Assembly: GCF_002858745.1 (NCBI RefSeq)
Contig: NZ_PJRO01000017.1
Coordinates: 1 to 64,000, forward strand
Direction of reading: 5' to 3'
Origin: Mesorhizobium loti
Lineage (GTDB): Bacteria > Pseudomonadota > Alphaproteobacteria > Rhizobiales > Rhizobiaceae
DNA length: 64,000 bases
Part shown: one piece after another, positions 43,867-52,900 of the stretch
Layout of the letters: each line of letters begins with the position of its first letter
Numbering within the stretch: the first letter of the stretch is position 1
The notes under the pieces: model-generated
Told to the model about the DNA's origin: nothing
Databases searched by the model: none
The model's input: only the letters and a program-made list of their open reading frames with translations
Translations under genes and position numbers: made by a program

Positions 43867-44688
43867 ATGAACCCTCGCCTGCCGCAAGATTACGAATCGC
43901 TCCGCAACCTCGTCCTGGAACGACGCTCCGCATTGCCCAAACGCATTGCGCAGATCGCGGCCTATGCACTCGACAACCCCGACGAGATCGCCTTCGGCAC
44001 GGCGGCAAGCATCGCGGCTTCCGCCGGCGTCCAGCCTTCCACGCTTATCCGCTTCGCGCAGTTCCTTGGTTTCGATGGCTTCACCAGCCTGCAATCGGTG
44101 TTTCGCGAGCGGCTGCGCGAGCGCACCGTGTCCTATGAAGACCGGTTGAAAACGCTACGTGGAAGCGGCACCACACAGAACCGCGCCATTCTAGACGGCT
44201 TCGTGGAGGCCTCGACACGATCGCTGGAGGCGGTAGCGCGCTCGCTTGACGATAGTCTGCTCGATCGCGCGGTGGATATCCTGGCCAAGGCCGAGACCAT
44301 TTATCTGATTGCCCGCCGCCGCTCCTACCCGATCACCTCCTACATGGCCTACGCGCTCGGCAAGCTGAAGGTCCGCTATGCGCTGGTCGAATCCGCTGCC
44401 GGCCTCGATCCGGAAATCATGTCCTTCGCAACGCCGAAAGATGCCGTGGTGGCGATCAGTTTCTCGCCCTATGCCACGCAGACCGTGGACTATGCCCGCA
44501 TGCTCTCCGAGCAGGGTGTGCCGGTGGTGGCCATCACCGACAGTGCCTTTTCGCCGCTCGCCCAGACGGCCAGGATCTGGTTCGAAGTGGCCGAAGCCGA
44601 TTGTGCCGGCTTCCGCTCCTTGTCTGCCACCATGGCGCTTGCAATGACGCTGGCCGTGGCAACGGCGGAGCGCCGCAGCGGGACCTGA
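43867..44688 (+). CDS. iolR: RpiR-family regulator, probable inositol repressor IolR
   Basis: A 273-residue protein with an N-terminal RpiR-type helix-turn-helix (about residues 1-77; IAFGTAASIAASAGVQPSTLIRFAQFLGFDGF) and a C-terminal SIS sugar-phosphate-binding domain (about 120-250; IYLIARRRSYPITSYMAYALGKL). It is encoded directly upstream of iolC with IolR-type operators in between. A GTG at 43801 would add 22 residues outside the family core; ATG 43867 is preferred, but no strong ribosome site decides. Confidence 0.85.
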   Translation: MNPRLPQDYESLRNLVLERRSALPKRIAQIAAYALDNPDEIAFGTAASIAASAGVQPSTLIRFAQFLGFDGFTSLQSVFRERLRERTVSYEDRLKTLRGSGTTQNRAILDGFVEASTRSLEAVARSLDDSLLDRAVDILAKAETIYLIARRRSYPITSYMAYALGKLKVRYALVESAAGLDPEIMSFATPKDAVVAISFSPYATQTVDYARMLSEQGVPVVAITDSAFSPLAQTARIWFEVAEADCAGFRSLSATMALAMTLAVATAERRSGT

Positions 44689-44706
44689 CCAGCGTAAAAT
44701 AACCCG

Positions 44707-44756
44707 GGAACAAGTATTCCATATTGACTATACAGTGGAATTAACATTTCATATTG
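44707..44756 (+). promoter_or_regulatory. iolC promoter with two tandem IolR-type operators
   Basis: GGAA-CAAGTA-TTCC (44707-44720) is a perfect match to GGAA-N6-TTCC; GGAA-TTAACA-TTTC (44737-44750) has one change. Both are followed by ATATTG and start exactly 30 bp apart, about three helix turns. A -35-like TTGACT (44724-44729) lies between them and the second site covers the -10 region (44747-44752). Confidence 0.7.
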
Positions 44757-44812
44757 CGGAGTGACGACGGCGCCTGATGGTGCCGGGAACCTTTCGTTTC
44801 AGGGAGGAAAGC

Positions 44813-46744
44813 ATGGCGAGCCCTCGCGGCGCCGACAAGGCGCTCGACGTCATCACCATCGGCCGCGCCTCGGTGGATCTCTACGGTCAGCAGATAGGTT
44901 CCCGACTGGAAGACATCACGTCCTTCGCCAAATCCGTCGGCGGCTGCCCGGCCAATATCGCTGTCGGTACCGCGCGGCTCGGTCTGAAATCAGCGCTGCT
45001 GACGCGCGTCGGCGACGAGCAGATGGGCCGCTTCATCCGTGAACAGCTGCTGCGCGAGAAGGTCAATGTCGACGGTGTCCATACCGACCCCGAACGGTTG
45101 ACAGCCCTGGTGCTGCTTTCGGTCGAGGATGAGGGCGTCTCGCCGATGATCTTCTACCGTTCCGACTGCGCCGACATGGCGTTATCAGAGGAGGACGTCG
45201 ACGAGGCTTTCATCCTTTCGGCAAGAGCGATCGTTGTCACCGGCACGCACTTTTCCAGGCCTCATAGCGATGCCGCCCAACGCAAGGCAATCCGCATCGC
45301 CAAGGCGAATGGCGGCAAGGTGGTGTTCGACATCGACTATCGCCCGAACCTGTGGGGGCTTGCTGGCCATGCCGAGGGTTTTGGGCGTTATGTCAAATCC
45401 GACCGCGTTTCTTCGCAGCTGAAGACCGTATTGTCCGATTGCGACCTGATCGTCGGCACGGAAGAAGAGGTGCTGATCGCGTCGGGCGAAAGCGACCTGC
45501 TGGCCGCGCTGAAAACCATCCGTTCGCTGTCAGCCGCCACCATTGTGCTCAAGCGCGGCGCCAAGGGCTGCATCGTCTACGACGGGGCGATCAGCGACGA
45601 TCTCGAAGACGGCGTCGTCGGCGATGGCTTCCCGATCGAAGTCTACAATGTGCTCGGTGCCGGCGATGCCTTCATGTCCGGCTTCCTGCGCGGCTGGATG
45701 GGCGGCGAGGACTTTGCCACCGCCGCCACCTGGGCGAATGCCTGCGGGGCGTTCGCGGTGTCACGGCTGCTCTGCGCACCCGAATATCCGACCTTCGCGG
45801 AGCTGCAGTTCTTCCTGAAGAATGGCTCGAAACATCTCGCACTGCGCAAGGACGAGGCGATCAACCACGTGCATTGGGCGACCACCCGCCGCCGCGACAT
45901 TCCCCTGCTGATGGCGCTGGCCTGCGACCATCGTCTGCAACTGGAAGATATCGCAGCCAAAGCCGGTGCGGATTTCTCGCGCATCAACGCCTTCAAGGTG
46001 CTGGCGGTGAAAGCCGCTGCGAAGGTCGCCGCCGGACGCGACGGCTACGGCATGCTGATCGACGAGAAACATGGCCGCGAGGCGATGTTCGAGTTCGCCC
46101 GCCATCCGTTCGCCTGGCTCGGCCGCCCGGTCGAGTTGCCGGGGTCGCGGCCACTGCGCTTCGAATTCAGCCAGGATATCGGTTCACAGCTGGTCGACTG
46201 GCCTGTCGACCACTGTATCAAGTGCCTGTGTTTCTATCACCCTGACGATCCCGAGGCCCTCAAGAAGGAGCAGCAGGAGAAACTGCGCGCGCTGTTCGAG
46301 GCCGCACGCAAGGCTGGCCGGGAACTGCTGGTCGAAATCATCGCCGGCAAGCACGGCAAGGTCGACGAAAATACCATTCCGCGCGCGCTGCAGGAGCTCT
46401 ATGCACTCGGCATCAGGCCCGACTGGTGGAAGCTGGAACCGCAAGCTTCCGCGGGCGCCTGGGCCAAGATCGAAGAAACCATCGTCGCCAACGATCCGTT
46501 CTGCCGAGGTATCGTTTTGTTGGGCCTCGAGGCACCATTGAGCGAGCTGGAAGCTGCCTTCGCCGCAACAGTGGACGCACCGATCGTCAAGGGTTTTGCT
46601 GTCGGACGCACCATCTTCGTACACGCTGCCGAACAATGGCTTGCCGGCAAAATGAGCGACGAGCAGGCCGTGGACGACATGGCTCGGCGCTTCGAGGAAT
46701 TAACCAAGGCCTGGCTTGCCGCGCGAGACCGCAAGGCGGCATAA
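44813..46744 (+). CDS. iolC: Bifunctional 5-dehydro-2-deoxygluconokinase / DUF2090 aldolase-like protein
   Basis: A 643-residue two-domain protein. Residues 1 to about 325 are a PfkB-type kinase (IGRASVDLYGQQIG; VGGCPANIAVG; catalytic NVLGAGDAFMSGFL with D285) that phosphorylates 5-dehydro-2-deoxygluconate. The rest is DUF2090, an aldolase-like TIM barrel (PLLMALACDHRLQLED, YGMLIDEKHGREAMF) likely to carry out the next step, cleavage of the phosphorylated product. GGAGG precedes ATG 44813. First gene of the iolC-iolD-iolE-iolB unit. Confidence 0.93.
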   Translation: MASPRGADKALDVITIGRASVDLYGQQIGSRLEDITSFAKSVGGCPANIAVGTARLGLKSALLTRVGDEQMGRFIREQLLREKVNVDGVHTDPERLTALVLLSVEDEGVSPMIFYRSDCADMALSEEDVDEAFILSARAIVVTGTHFSRPHSDAAQRKAIRIAKANGGKVVFDIDYRPNLWGLAGHAEGFGRYVKSDRVSSQLKTVLSDCDLIVGTEEEVLIASGESDLLAALKTIRSLSAATIVLKRGAKGCIVYDGAISDDLEDGVVGDGFPIEVYNVLGAGDAFMSGFLRGWMGGEDFATAATWANACGAFAVSRLLCAPEYPTFAELQFFLKNGSKHLALRKDEAINHVHWATTRRRDIPLLMALACDHRLQLEDIAAKAGADFSRINAFKVLAVKAAAKVAAGRDGYGMLIDEKHGREAMFEFARHPFAWLGRPVELPGSRPLRFEFSQDIGSQLVDWPVDHCIKCLCFYHPDDPEALKKEQQEKLRALFEAARKAGRELLVEIIAGKHGKVDENTIPRALQELYALGIRPDWWKLEPQASAGAWAKIEETIVANDPFCRGIVLLGLEAPLSELEAAFAATVDAPIVKGFAVGRTIFVHAAEQWLAGKMSDEQAVDDMARRFEELTKAWLAARDRKAA

Positions 46745-46766
46745 GAACGGCCGGAGGAGCCGCACG

Positions 46767-48617
46767 ATGACCAAGACCGTTCGCCTGACCATGGCGCAGG
46801 CGCTCACCCGCTTTCTCGCCGTCCAGATGACCGTAATCGACGGCGAGGCGCTGCCGATCTTCGGCGGTGTCTGGGCAATTTTCGGCCACGGCAATGTCGC
46901 CGGCATCGGTGAGGCGCTCTATCAGCACCGCGACGACCTGCCAACCTTCCGCGCCCACAACGAGCAGGCCATGACGCATGCGGCGATCAGCTATGCCAAG
47001 GCGCATTTCCGCCGCCGTTTCATGGCTGCCACCACGTCGATCGGCCCAGGCGCGGTCAACATGGTCACCGCAGCAGCGCTTGCTCACGTCAACCGGCTTC
47101 CCGTGCTGCTCCTACCGGGCGACGTCTTCGCCAATCGCCTTCCCGACCCGGTGCTGCAGCAGGCCGAGGACTTCTCCGACGGCACGGTTTCGGTCAATGA
47201 CTGCTTCCGCCCGGTCTCGCGCTATTTCGACCGCATCACCCGACCGGAACAGATCATTCCTGCGCTGGCCCGCGCCATGCAGGTCCTGACCGACCCTGCC
47301 GAATGCGGGCCGGTGACACTTTCACTCTGCCAGGATGTCCAGGCGGAGGCCTATGACTATCCGGAACGTTTCTTCGAGGAACGCATCTGGCAGGTGCGCC
47401 GGCCCCGGCCGGACCGCGCCGAACTGAACGCAGCCATCACAGCGTTGAAGGCGGCCAAGAAGCCGCTGGTGATCGCCGGCGGCGGCGTACTCTATTCCGG
47501 CGCATCCACCGAATTGGCCGGCTTCGTCGACTCCGCCGGCATTCCGGTCTGCGAGACACAAGGCGGCAAGTCTTCCTTGCCGGACAACCACCCGCTCAAC
47601 ATGGCTGCCGTCGGCGTTACCGGCACCGCGGCCGCCAACCGGCTGGCCGAGGAGGCGGATGTTGTCCTGGCGGTTGGCACCCGGCTGCAGGACTTCACCA
47701 CCGGCTCCTGGGCTTTGTTCCAGAACGCCGCCAAGACCATCATCGGCCTTAATGTGCAGCCTTTCGACGCCGGCAAACATCGGGCATTGCCGCTGGTAGC
47801 CGACGCGGCCGAAGGACTGGCGGAGCTGGCGACCGGCCTGCAGGGCTGGAAAGCACCGGCAGGCTGGACGGAAAATGCCACCAACGGCAAGAAGGCGTGG
47901 CAGGCCGCTGCCGCCAAGGTCACGGCGCCCACCAATGCAGCCTATCCTTCCGACGCGCAGGTGATCGGCGCGGTCCAGCGTACGCTGGGTTCCGGCGTGA
48001 CCGTGCTGCATGCTGCCGGTGGACTGCCGGGCGAACTGCACAAGCTGTGGCAGGCCGGCGCGCCGGGTTCCTATCACGCTGAATACGGCTTCTCGACCAT
48101 GGGTTATGAGATTGCCGGCGCACTCGGCGCCAAGATGGCGAAGCCGGATCAGGAAGTAGTCGCGATGCTCGGCGACGGCTCCTACCTCATGCTCAATTCC
48201 GAGATCGCCACCTCGGTGATGCTTGGCCTGAAGCTCACCATCGTCCTGCTCGACAATCGCGGCTATGGCTGCATCAACCGGCTGCAGATGGCGACCGGCG
48301 GCGCCAACTTCAACAACCTGCTCAAGGATGCGCGTCACCAGACGCTGCCCGATATCGACTTCGCCGCCCATGCCGCGAGCCTTGGCGCGATCGCGCAAAA
48401 GGTCGCTTCGATCGCCGACCTGGAAAGCGCCTTGACGAAAGCGAAGACGAACACCCGTACGACGGTGATCGTCATCGACACCGACCCCTTGATCTCCACC
48501 GAGGCCGGCGGCCATTGGTGGGATGTGGCGGTGCCGGAAGTCAGTGCCCGCGAGGAAGTCAACGCCGCTCGCAAGGGCTATGAGCAAAAGCGCAAGCTGC
48601 AACGCGTCGGCGACTGA
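46767..48617 (+). CDS. iolD: Trihydroxycyclohexanedione hydrolase
   Basis: IolD opens the ring of 3D-trihydroxycyclohexane-1,2-dione. The 616-residue thiamine-diphosphate enzyme has the three-domain layout of that family: NEQAMTHAAISYAK with the ThDP-activating Glu, a central domain KKPLVIAGGGVLYSGA, and the ThDP-binding motif MLGDGSYLMLNSEIATSVMLGLKLTIVLLDN. GGAGG precedes ATG 46767, which is 22 bp after iolC. Confidence 0.96.
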   Translation: MTKTVRLTMAQALTRFLAVQMTVIDGEALPIFGGVWAIFGHGNVAGIGEALYQHRDDLPTFRAHNEQAMTHAAISYAKAHFRRRFMAATTSIGPGAVNMVTAAALAHVNRLPVLLLPGDVFANRLPDPVLQQAEDFSDGTVSVNDCFRPVSRYFDRITRPEQIIPALARAMQVLTDPAECGPVTLSLCQDVQAEAYDYPERFFEERIWQVRRPRPDRAELNAAITALKAAKKPLVIAGGGVLYSGASTELAGFVDSAGIPVCETQGGKSSLPDNHPLNMAAVGVTGTAAANRLAEEADVVLAVGTRLQDFTTGSWALFQNAAKTIIGLNVQPFDAGKHRALPLVADAAEGLAELATGLQGWKAPAGWTENATNGKKAWQAAAAKVTAPTNAAYPSDAQVIGAVQRTLGSGVTVLHAAGGLPGELHKLWQAGAPGSYHAEYGFSTMGYEIAGALGAKMAKPDQEVVAMLGDGSYLMLNSEIATSVMLGLKLTIVLLDNRGYGCINRLQMATGGANFNNLLKDARHQTLPDIDFAAHAASLGAIAQKVASIADLESALTKAKTNTRTTVIVIDTDPLISTEAGGHWWDVAVPEVSAREEVNAARKGYEQKRKLQRVGD

Positions 48618-48652
48618 GTTTACGACCCAATCATCGAGACCGGAGTTCTGAA

Positions 48653-49570
48653 TTGAAAGCCAAACTGGGCATGTCCCCCATCGCATGGTGGAACGACGAT
48701 CTCGTGGAACTGAGCGATGACGTGTCGCTGGAAGAATGCCTGAGGCAATCGCGTTCGGCCGGTTTCACCGGCATGGAACAGGGCCGCCGGTTCCCGAGCA
48801 CGCCGGAAGACATGCTGCCGATCCTGAGACAGGCTGACGTCACGCTGTGCGGCGGCTGGTTTTCGGGCACGCTGGTCAACGAAGAGCTCGCGGCCAACAA
48901 GGACCGCATCGCGCCGATGATCGAGCTGTTCAAGGCGGTCAACGCGCCCTGCATCGTCTATGGCGAGGTCGGCCGTTCGATCCAGGGCGACCGCTCGAGG
49001 CCACTCGCTACCAAGACCATGCTGACCGACGACGAGATGAAAGCCTATGCCCGCAAGGTGACGGAGTTCGGCGAATGGTGCGCCGGGCAAGGCATGCCGC
49101 TCTCCTACCATCACCACATGGCGGCGGTGGTGCAGTTCGAGCACGAACTCGACGCTTTCATGAAGCATTCGGGCGAAGGCATTCCGCTGCTGCTCGATGC
49201 CGGCCACCTGGCCTTCGCCGGCGGCGATGTACTGCGCGCCATCGACAATCACCACAAGCGCATCAACCACGTGCATGTGAAGGATGTGCGCATGGAGGTC
49301 ATCAAGGCACTCGACTGGCAGAAACAATCCTTCCTGGATGCGGTGGCGCTCGGCGCCTTCACCGTGCCGGGCGACGGCTCGCTCGATTTCGGCGCGATCG
49401 TGCAGAAGTTCGCCGACTATGGATATGAAGGCTGGTTCGTGGTCGAGGCCGAGCAGGATCCGAAAAAGAATCCGCCGCTGAAAATGGCGCAGGTCGGACA
49501 CAAGGAACTGATGCGTGTGATGATGGCGGCAGGCTATACGGTGGAGACGCAGGGTTTTCCCAACAGCTGA
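48653..49570 (+). CDS. iolE: Myo-inosose-2 dehydratase
   Basis: IolE dehydrates 2-keto-myo-inositol. The 305-residue xylose-isomerase-like TIM barrel shows SPIAWWNDD, FTGMEQGRRFPS, the metal region LLLDAGHLAFAGGD and INHVHVKDVR, and GWFVVEAEQDPKK. The start is TTG at 48653, preceded by GGAG; no ATG or GTG fits the conserved N-terminus. It follows iolD by 35 bp. Confidence 0.95.
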   Translation: MKAKLGMSPIAWWNDDLVELSDDVSLEECLRQSRSAGFTGMEQGRRFPSTPEDMLPILRQADVTLCGGWFSGTLVNEELAANKDRIAPMIELFKAVNAPCIVYGEVGRSIQGDRSRPLATKTMLTDDEMKAYARKVTEFGEWCAGQGMPLSYHHHMAAVVQFEHELDAFMKHSGEGIPLLLDAGHLAFAGGDVLRAIDNHHKRINHVHVKDVRMEVIKALDWQKQSFLDAVALGAFTVPGDGSLDFGAIVQKFADYGYEGWFVVEAEQDPKKNPPLKMAQVGHKELMRVMMAAGYTVETQGFPNS

Positions 49571-49582
49571 ACGGACATCGCG

Positions 49583-49825
49583 ATGAACAAGGACAACCAG
49601 CATCCCTTCTTCCGGCCCTTGTGGCGCCGGCTCGCGGTCATTGCTGTGTGCGTGATCTGGTCGGCGACCGAATTCGCTGTGGGCACGCCGTTCTGGGGTA
49701 CCCTGCTCGCCGGCATGGCCCTCTACGCGGTGTGGACATTCCTGATCAGTTACAAGCCGGCCGATGAGGTCTCGCAGCCGGCAGCCAAGGAAACCAAGGT
49801 CAGCGAAACCAAGGCCGAGGATTGA
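49583..49825 (+). CDS. Small membrane protein (DUF3329-like)
   Basis: An 80-residue protein with two hydrophobic helices (LAVIAVCVIWSATEFAV; LLAGMALYAVWTFLI) and a charged C-terminal tail. It lies 12 bp after iolE and 10 bp before iolB, on the same strand. No function is known; the helix hairpin looks like small Rhizobiales proteins annotated DUF3329. Confidence 0.75.
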   Translation: MNKDNQHPFFRPLWRRLAVIAVCVIWSATEFAVGTPFWGTLLAGMALYAVWTFLISYKPADEVSQPAAKETKVSETKAED

Positions 49826-49835
49826 GGAACCGACC

Positions 49836-50645
49836 ATGTCGAAACTGTTGGTGAAGACCACGAAAGGCCACGGCCAAGTCGCCAATGTCACGCCGCAGAA
49901 CGCCGGCTGGGCCTATGTCGGTTTCGACCTGCATCGGCTGGCGCCCGGACAAAGCGTATCCGGCGAGACGGGAGGCAGGGAAGCCTGCCTGGTGTTCGTC
50001 ACTGGCAAGGGCAAAGCGACAGCCGGCGGGCAGGAGCTTGGCCTGTTGGGGGAACGCATGTCGCCTTTCGACGGCAAGCCGTGGTCCGTCTATGTGCCGC
50101 AGGGTTCGCATTGGTCGGTCACTGCGGAAACCGAACTGGAACTCGCCGTCTGCACGGCGCCTGGGCTGGGTGGCGGCCTGCCGGTGCGGGTGATCGGGCC
50201 CGACGATCTCGGCCAGGAAACGCGCGGCAAGGGCACCAATACCCGCTATGTCACCAACATCCTGCCGGAAGGCGAGCCCGCGGATTCGCTGCTGGTGGTG
50301 GAGGTGATCACGCCGGGCGGCCATACGTCCAGCTACCCGCCGCACAAGCACGATCAGGACAATCTGCCCGCCGAATCCTACCTGGAAGAGACTTATTACC
50401 ACCGGCTCAACCCGCCGCAGGGTTTTGCCTTCCAGCGCGTCTATACGGATGCCGACGAAAATGGGGGGCGCTCCCTCGACGAAGCGATGGCGGTGGAAGA
50501 CGGCGACGTGGTGCTGGTGCCCAAGGGATACCACCCCTGCGCCGCCTGCCACGGCTATGACCTCTATTATCTCAACGTCATGGCCGGGCCGAAGCGAACC
50601 TGGAAATTCCACAATGCGGTGGAGCATGAGTGGCTTACTAAGTGA
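49836..50645 (+). CDS. iolB: 5-deoxy-glucuronate isomerase
   Basis: IolB isomerises 5-deoxy-glucuronate, the IolD product, to 5-dehydro-2-deoxygluconate, the IolC substrate. The 269-residue bicupin shows metal motifs in SSYPPHKHDQD and YHPCAACHGYDLYYLNVMAG. ATG 49836 with GAGGAA upstream; the longer frame from 49764 overlaps the small membrane protein. Confidence 0.95.
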   Translation: MSKLLVKTTKGHGQVANVTPQNAGWAYVGFDLHRLAPGQSVSGETGGREACLVFVTGKGKATAGGQELGLLGERMSPFDGKPWSVYVPQGSHWSVTAETELELAVCTAPGLGGGLPVRVIGPDDLGQETRGKGTNTRYVTNILPEGEPADSLLVVEVITPGGHTSSYPPHKHDQDNLPAESYLEETYYHRLNPPQGFAFQRVYTDADENGGRSLDEAMAVEDGDVVLVPKGYHPCAACHGYDLYYLNVMAGPKRTWKFHNAVEHEWLTK

Positions 50646-50713
50646 GTAGCGAATAATGAGATCGCGAATAGCGAAGTATAGGCGTACCCACTATTCCCTA
50701 TTTCCTACTCACT
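50641..50713. terminator. Long imperfect hairpin between convergent iolB and DUF1513
   Basis: AGTGAGTAG (50641-50649) pairs with CTACTCACT (50705-50713), and GAATAG (50666-50671) with CTATTC (50691-50696). The region is low-complexity (repeats of GTGAGTAG and GAATAG-like words) and fills the whole gap between the two stop codons, so it probably stops transcription from both sides. Confidence 0.6.
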
Positions 50714-51812
50714 ATCTCACTATCCTGAGCATGTGGTTGTCCCAGACATAATCCGGCTCGTTCACCGTGTTGCCGTCGGGCTGCACGATGACGCCAGCGC
50801 CGGTGGTGGCGAGGAAACCGCTATGGTCGGGCGCCAGACCGCAGACTTCGGTCAGGTTGCTGGTCTTGAGGATCTTGCCACTCGACGCTTCGATCACGGT
50901 GAAAGCATTGCCCTGCGGCGACGACACCGCAACCGTGCCGGCATCCGGATTGACAGCCACCGAGCCGATATAGTTGCGGAAGCCGGTCAGCACATCCTTC
51001 GGCATGTCGAGCAATGCCAGGTCCCTGCCGCGCTCAGCGCGCCCGACCAGCAGCGGCTGCTCCGTCGCCGGTCCGCGATGCTGGCAGCCGAACCACACCG
51101 TACCTTTGGCGTCGAGATCCATGTGGCGGATCGAGAGCTGATGCAGCGCCGGCGGCAGTTCGTGTTTTTCGATCAGCTCGCCGGTCACGCGGTCGACCAG
51201 CACATAAGACGGCTTCATGATGGCGATGTTGAGCTCGGCACGGCCGAAATCGGGATGTGTTTCGATGCCACCATTGGCGATTGCAATGGTGCGGCCATCA
51301 CCCAGCAACAGAAGTTCGTGCGGGCCGACGCCATAGGTCGGAAACTCGCCGATGCGCTTGAAGCCTCCCTTGGCATCGTAGACTCCGACCATGCCGGCGG
51401 CGTTGTCGAAGTCGTTTTCGGTGGCGTAGAGCAGCGCGCCATCCGTCGAAAAAGCGCCATGGCCGAAGAAATGCCGGTCAGGCAGGCTGGCGATGGTCAG
51501 CGGCTCGCTGCGACCCTTGTGGTCGAACACGACGAAGAACGTGCCCGGCTGGCGGGCAAACACCGCCGAACGACCCGAGACCGGGTCGAAGGTGACGTCG
51601 TGACCGCGGTCGGGCAGGTCGACCGCATGTAGCATCTTGCCGGCTTCGGAGAGCACGGCGGCACCGTAGCTGCCGTCGCGTTTCATATAGGCGGTGGCAA
51701 AGACGGCATCGGCCTGCAACGTCGCAGCCCAGGCTTTCGGCGCAAGTGCCGCCAGGAAACCCGCGCCTGCGGCCTTCAGGAAATCACGACGATCGATGAG
51801 TGGCGTGCGCAT
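50712..51812 (-). CDS. DUF1513 beta-propeller protein, Tat-exported
   Basis: A 366-residue protein with a twin-arginine signal (DRRDFLKAAGAGFLAALAPKAWA) and a likely seven-bladed propeller rich in GHxV-like blades (GVGPHELLLLGDGRTIAIANGG; LSIRHMDLDAKGTVWFGCQHRG). It is the last gene of the imelysin/DUF1111 operon found in iron-limited bacteria; its role is unknown, perhaps periplasmic iron handling. ATG 51812 chosen; TTG 51824 overlaps the preceding stop (TTGA) and is possible. Confidence 0.88.
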   Translation of the reverse strand: MRTPLIDRRDFLKAAGAGFLAALAPKAWAATLQADAVFATAYMKRDGSYGAAVLSEAGKMLHAVDLPDRGHDVTFDPVSGRSAVFARQPGTFFVVFDHKGRSEPLTIASLPDRHFFGHGAFSTDGALLYATENDFDNAAGMVGVYDAKGGFKRIGEFPTYGVGPHELLLLGDGRTIAIANGGIETHPDFGRAELNIAIMKPSYVLVDRVTGELIEKHELPPALHQLSIRHMDLDAKGTVWFGCQHRGPATEQPLLVGRAERGRDLALLDMPKDVLTGFRNYIGSVAVNPDAGTVAVSSPQGNAFTVIEASSGKILKTSNLTEVCGLAPDHSGFLATTGAGVIVQPDGNTVNEPDYVWDNHMLRIVR

Positions 51813-51820
51813 GGGCGATC

Positions 51821-52900
51821 TCAATCACCGTCCAGTGAGGAAAAGCCGGCGGTCAGGCCGAAGGCAGCCGACAGCCGGGTGCCGAACAGGTTGCTCAGGC
51901 TGCTGGTGATGAGCTGGAAATGCTCCAGCGCGGCGCGGCGCTTCGGATCGGCCAGCACCTCGGCGGCAGAACCGGACGCTTTCCCGGCTGCGGCAATACC
52001 GTTGACCAGCTGGATCTCGATCGAGTCGGCAATCCAGCGTTCGTCCTTGGGCAGCGCATCGCCGAGGTTCGAGGCCTGGAACAGGCGGTTCATGCCGTCG
52101 AGATTGGCGGCAAGCGCGGCACCGGTGAGGCCGGAGCGCCAATAGATCGCCTGCTTCGGCTTGTCCTCGCCGGAACTGGCACCAAAGAAGCTCTTGAGCC
52201 GTTGGTCGCGCACGAGTTCAAGCCCGTTGATGAAAGCGCCCATCAATTCGGTTACCGCCTCGCTGCCGTCGCGATAGAGCGGATTGTCGGGACTGGGGCT
52301 GGCCCACTGCGCGGCGAAACCGTCCGGCTTTGCCCATGCGGCGGATACATCGGTGGCGATCGTCTCGACGTTGCCTGCAATGGCCAGGCCGTAGGCACAG
52401 CGATAGGCGCCATCTTTGCCGGCAAGCGTTTCGGCGTCGGTACCGTGGAGCACGAATTCCAGCGCACCCAGCCCTTGCATGGCAATGCTCTTGCCGGCAA
52501 TGCCGGCGGCGTCCGCGGCCGAAGCATCCTTGTCGGCCACTGCCGCCTGCACCTGCTTCAGGCCGAGCCCCTTGCGGTCCGGCCAGTAGAGCATGCGCTC
52601 CAGCCGGTTGTTCTCGGTGATCGGCCCGAAGCGAACGATCTCGATCGTCGACCAGGCCGTCACTGCACCTGCGAATTCAACCCGCGCAGCGTCGAGAGCC
52701 TGTTGCGACGGCGTCGCGCAAAGAGCCTTGACGGCCTTCGCCGTCGAAGCCGTGTGCTGCTGCAGAGAGGCATAGGCCGGACGGATGAACCCGTCGACCG
52801 CACCGTTGACGACATCCGAGGCCTGCACGGCGGCGCTGGCCGGTCCCGCAACGGCAAGGCCAAGCGGCAACACGAGAGCGATAAATAGGTGTTTCAGCAT
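51821..52900 (-). CDS. Imelysin family protein (first, divergent motif)
   Basis: A 359-residue secreted protein with signal peptide MLKHLFIALVLPLGLAVAGPASA. The all-helical imelysin fold is suggested by VVNGAVDGFIRPAYASLQQHT and FGPITENNRLERMLYWPDRKG. The GxHxxE motif of the family reads GLGALEF here, so the His is Gly. Such proteins act in periplasmic iron uptake with their paired partner. The ATG shares one base with the DUF1111 stop. Confidence 0.87.
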   Translation of the reverse strand: MLKHLFIALVLPLGLAVAGPASAAVQASDVVNGAVDGFIRPAYASLQQHTASTAKAVKALCATPSQQALDAARVEFAGAVTAWSTIEIVRFGPITENNRLERMLYWPDRKGLGLKQVQAAVADKDASAADAAGIAGKSIAMQGLGALEFVLHGTDAETLAGKDGAYRCAYGLAIAGNVETIATDVSAAWAKPDGFAAQWASPSPDNPLYRDGSEAVTELMGAFINGLELVRDQRLKSFFGASSGEDKPKQAIYWRSGLTGAALAANLDGMNRLFQASNLGDALPKDERWIADSIEIQLVNGIAAAGKASGSAAEVLADPKRRAALEHFQLITSSLSNLFGTRLSAAFGLTAGFSSLDGD

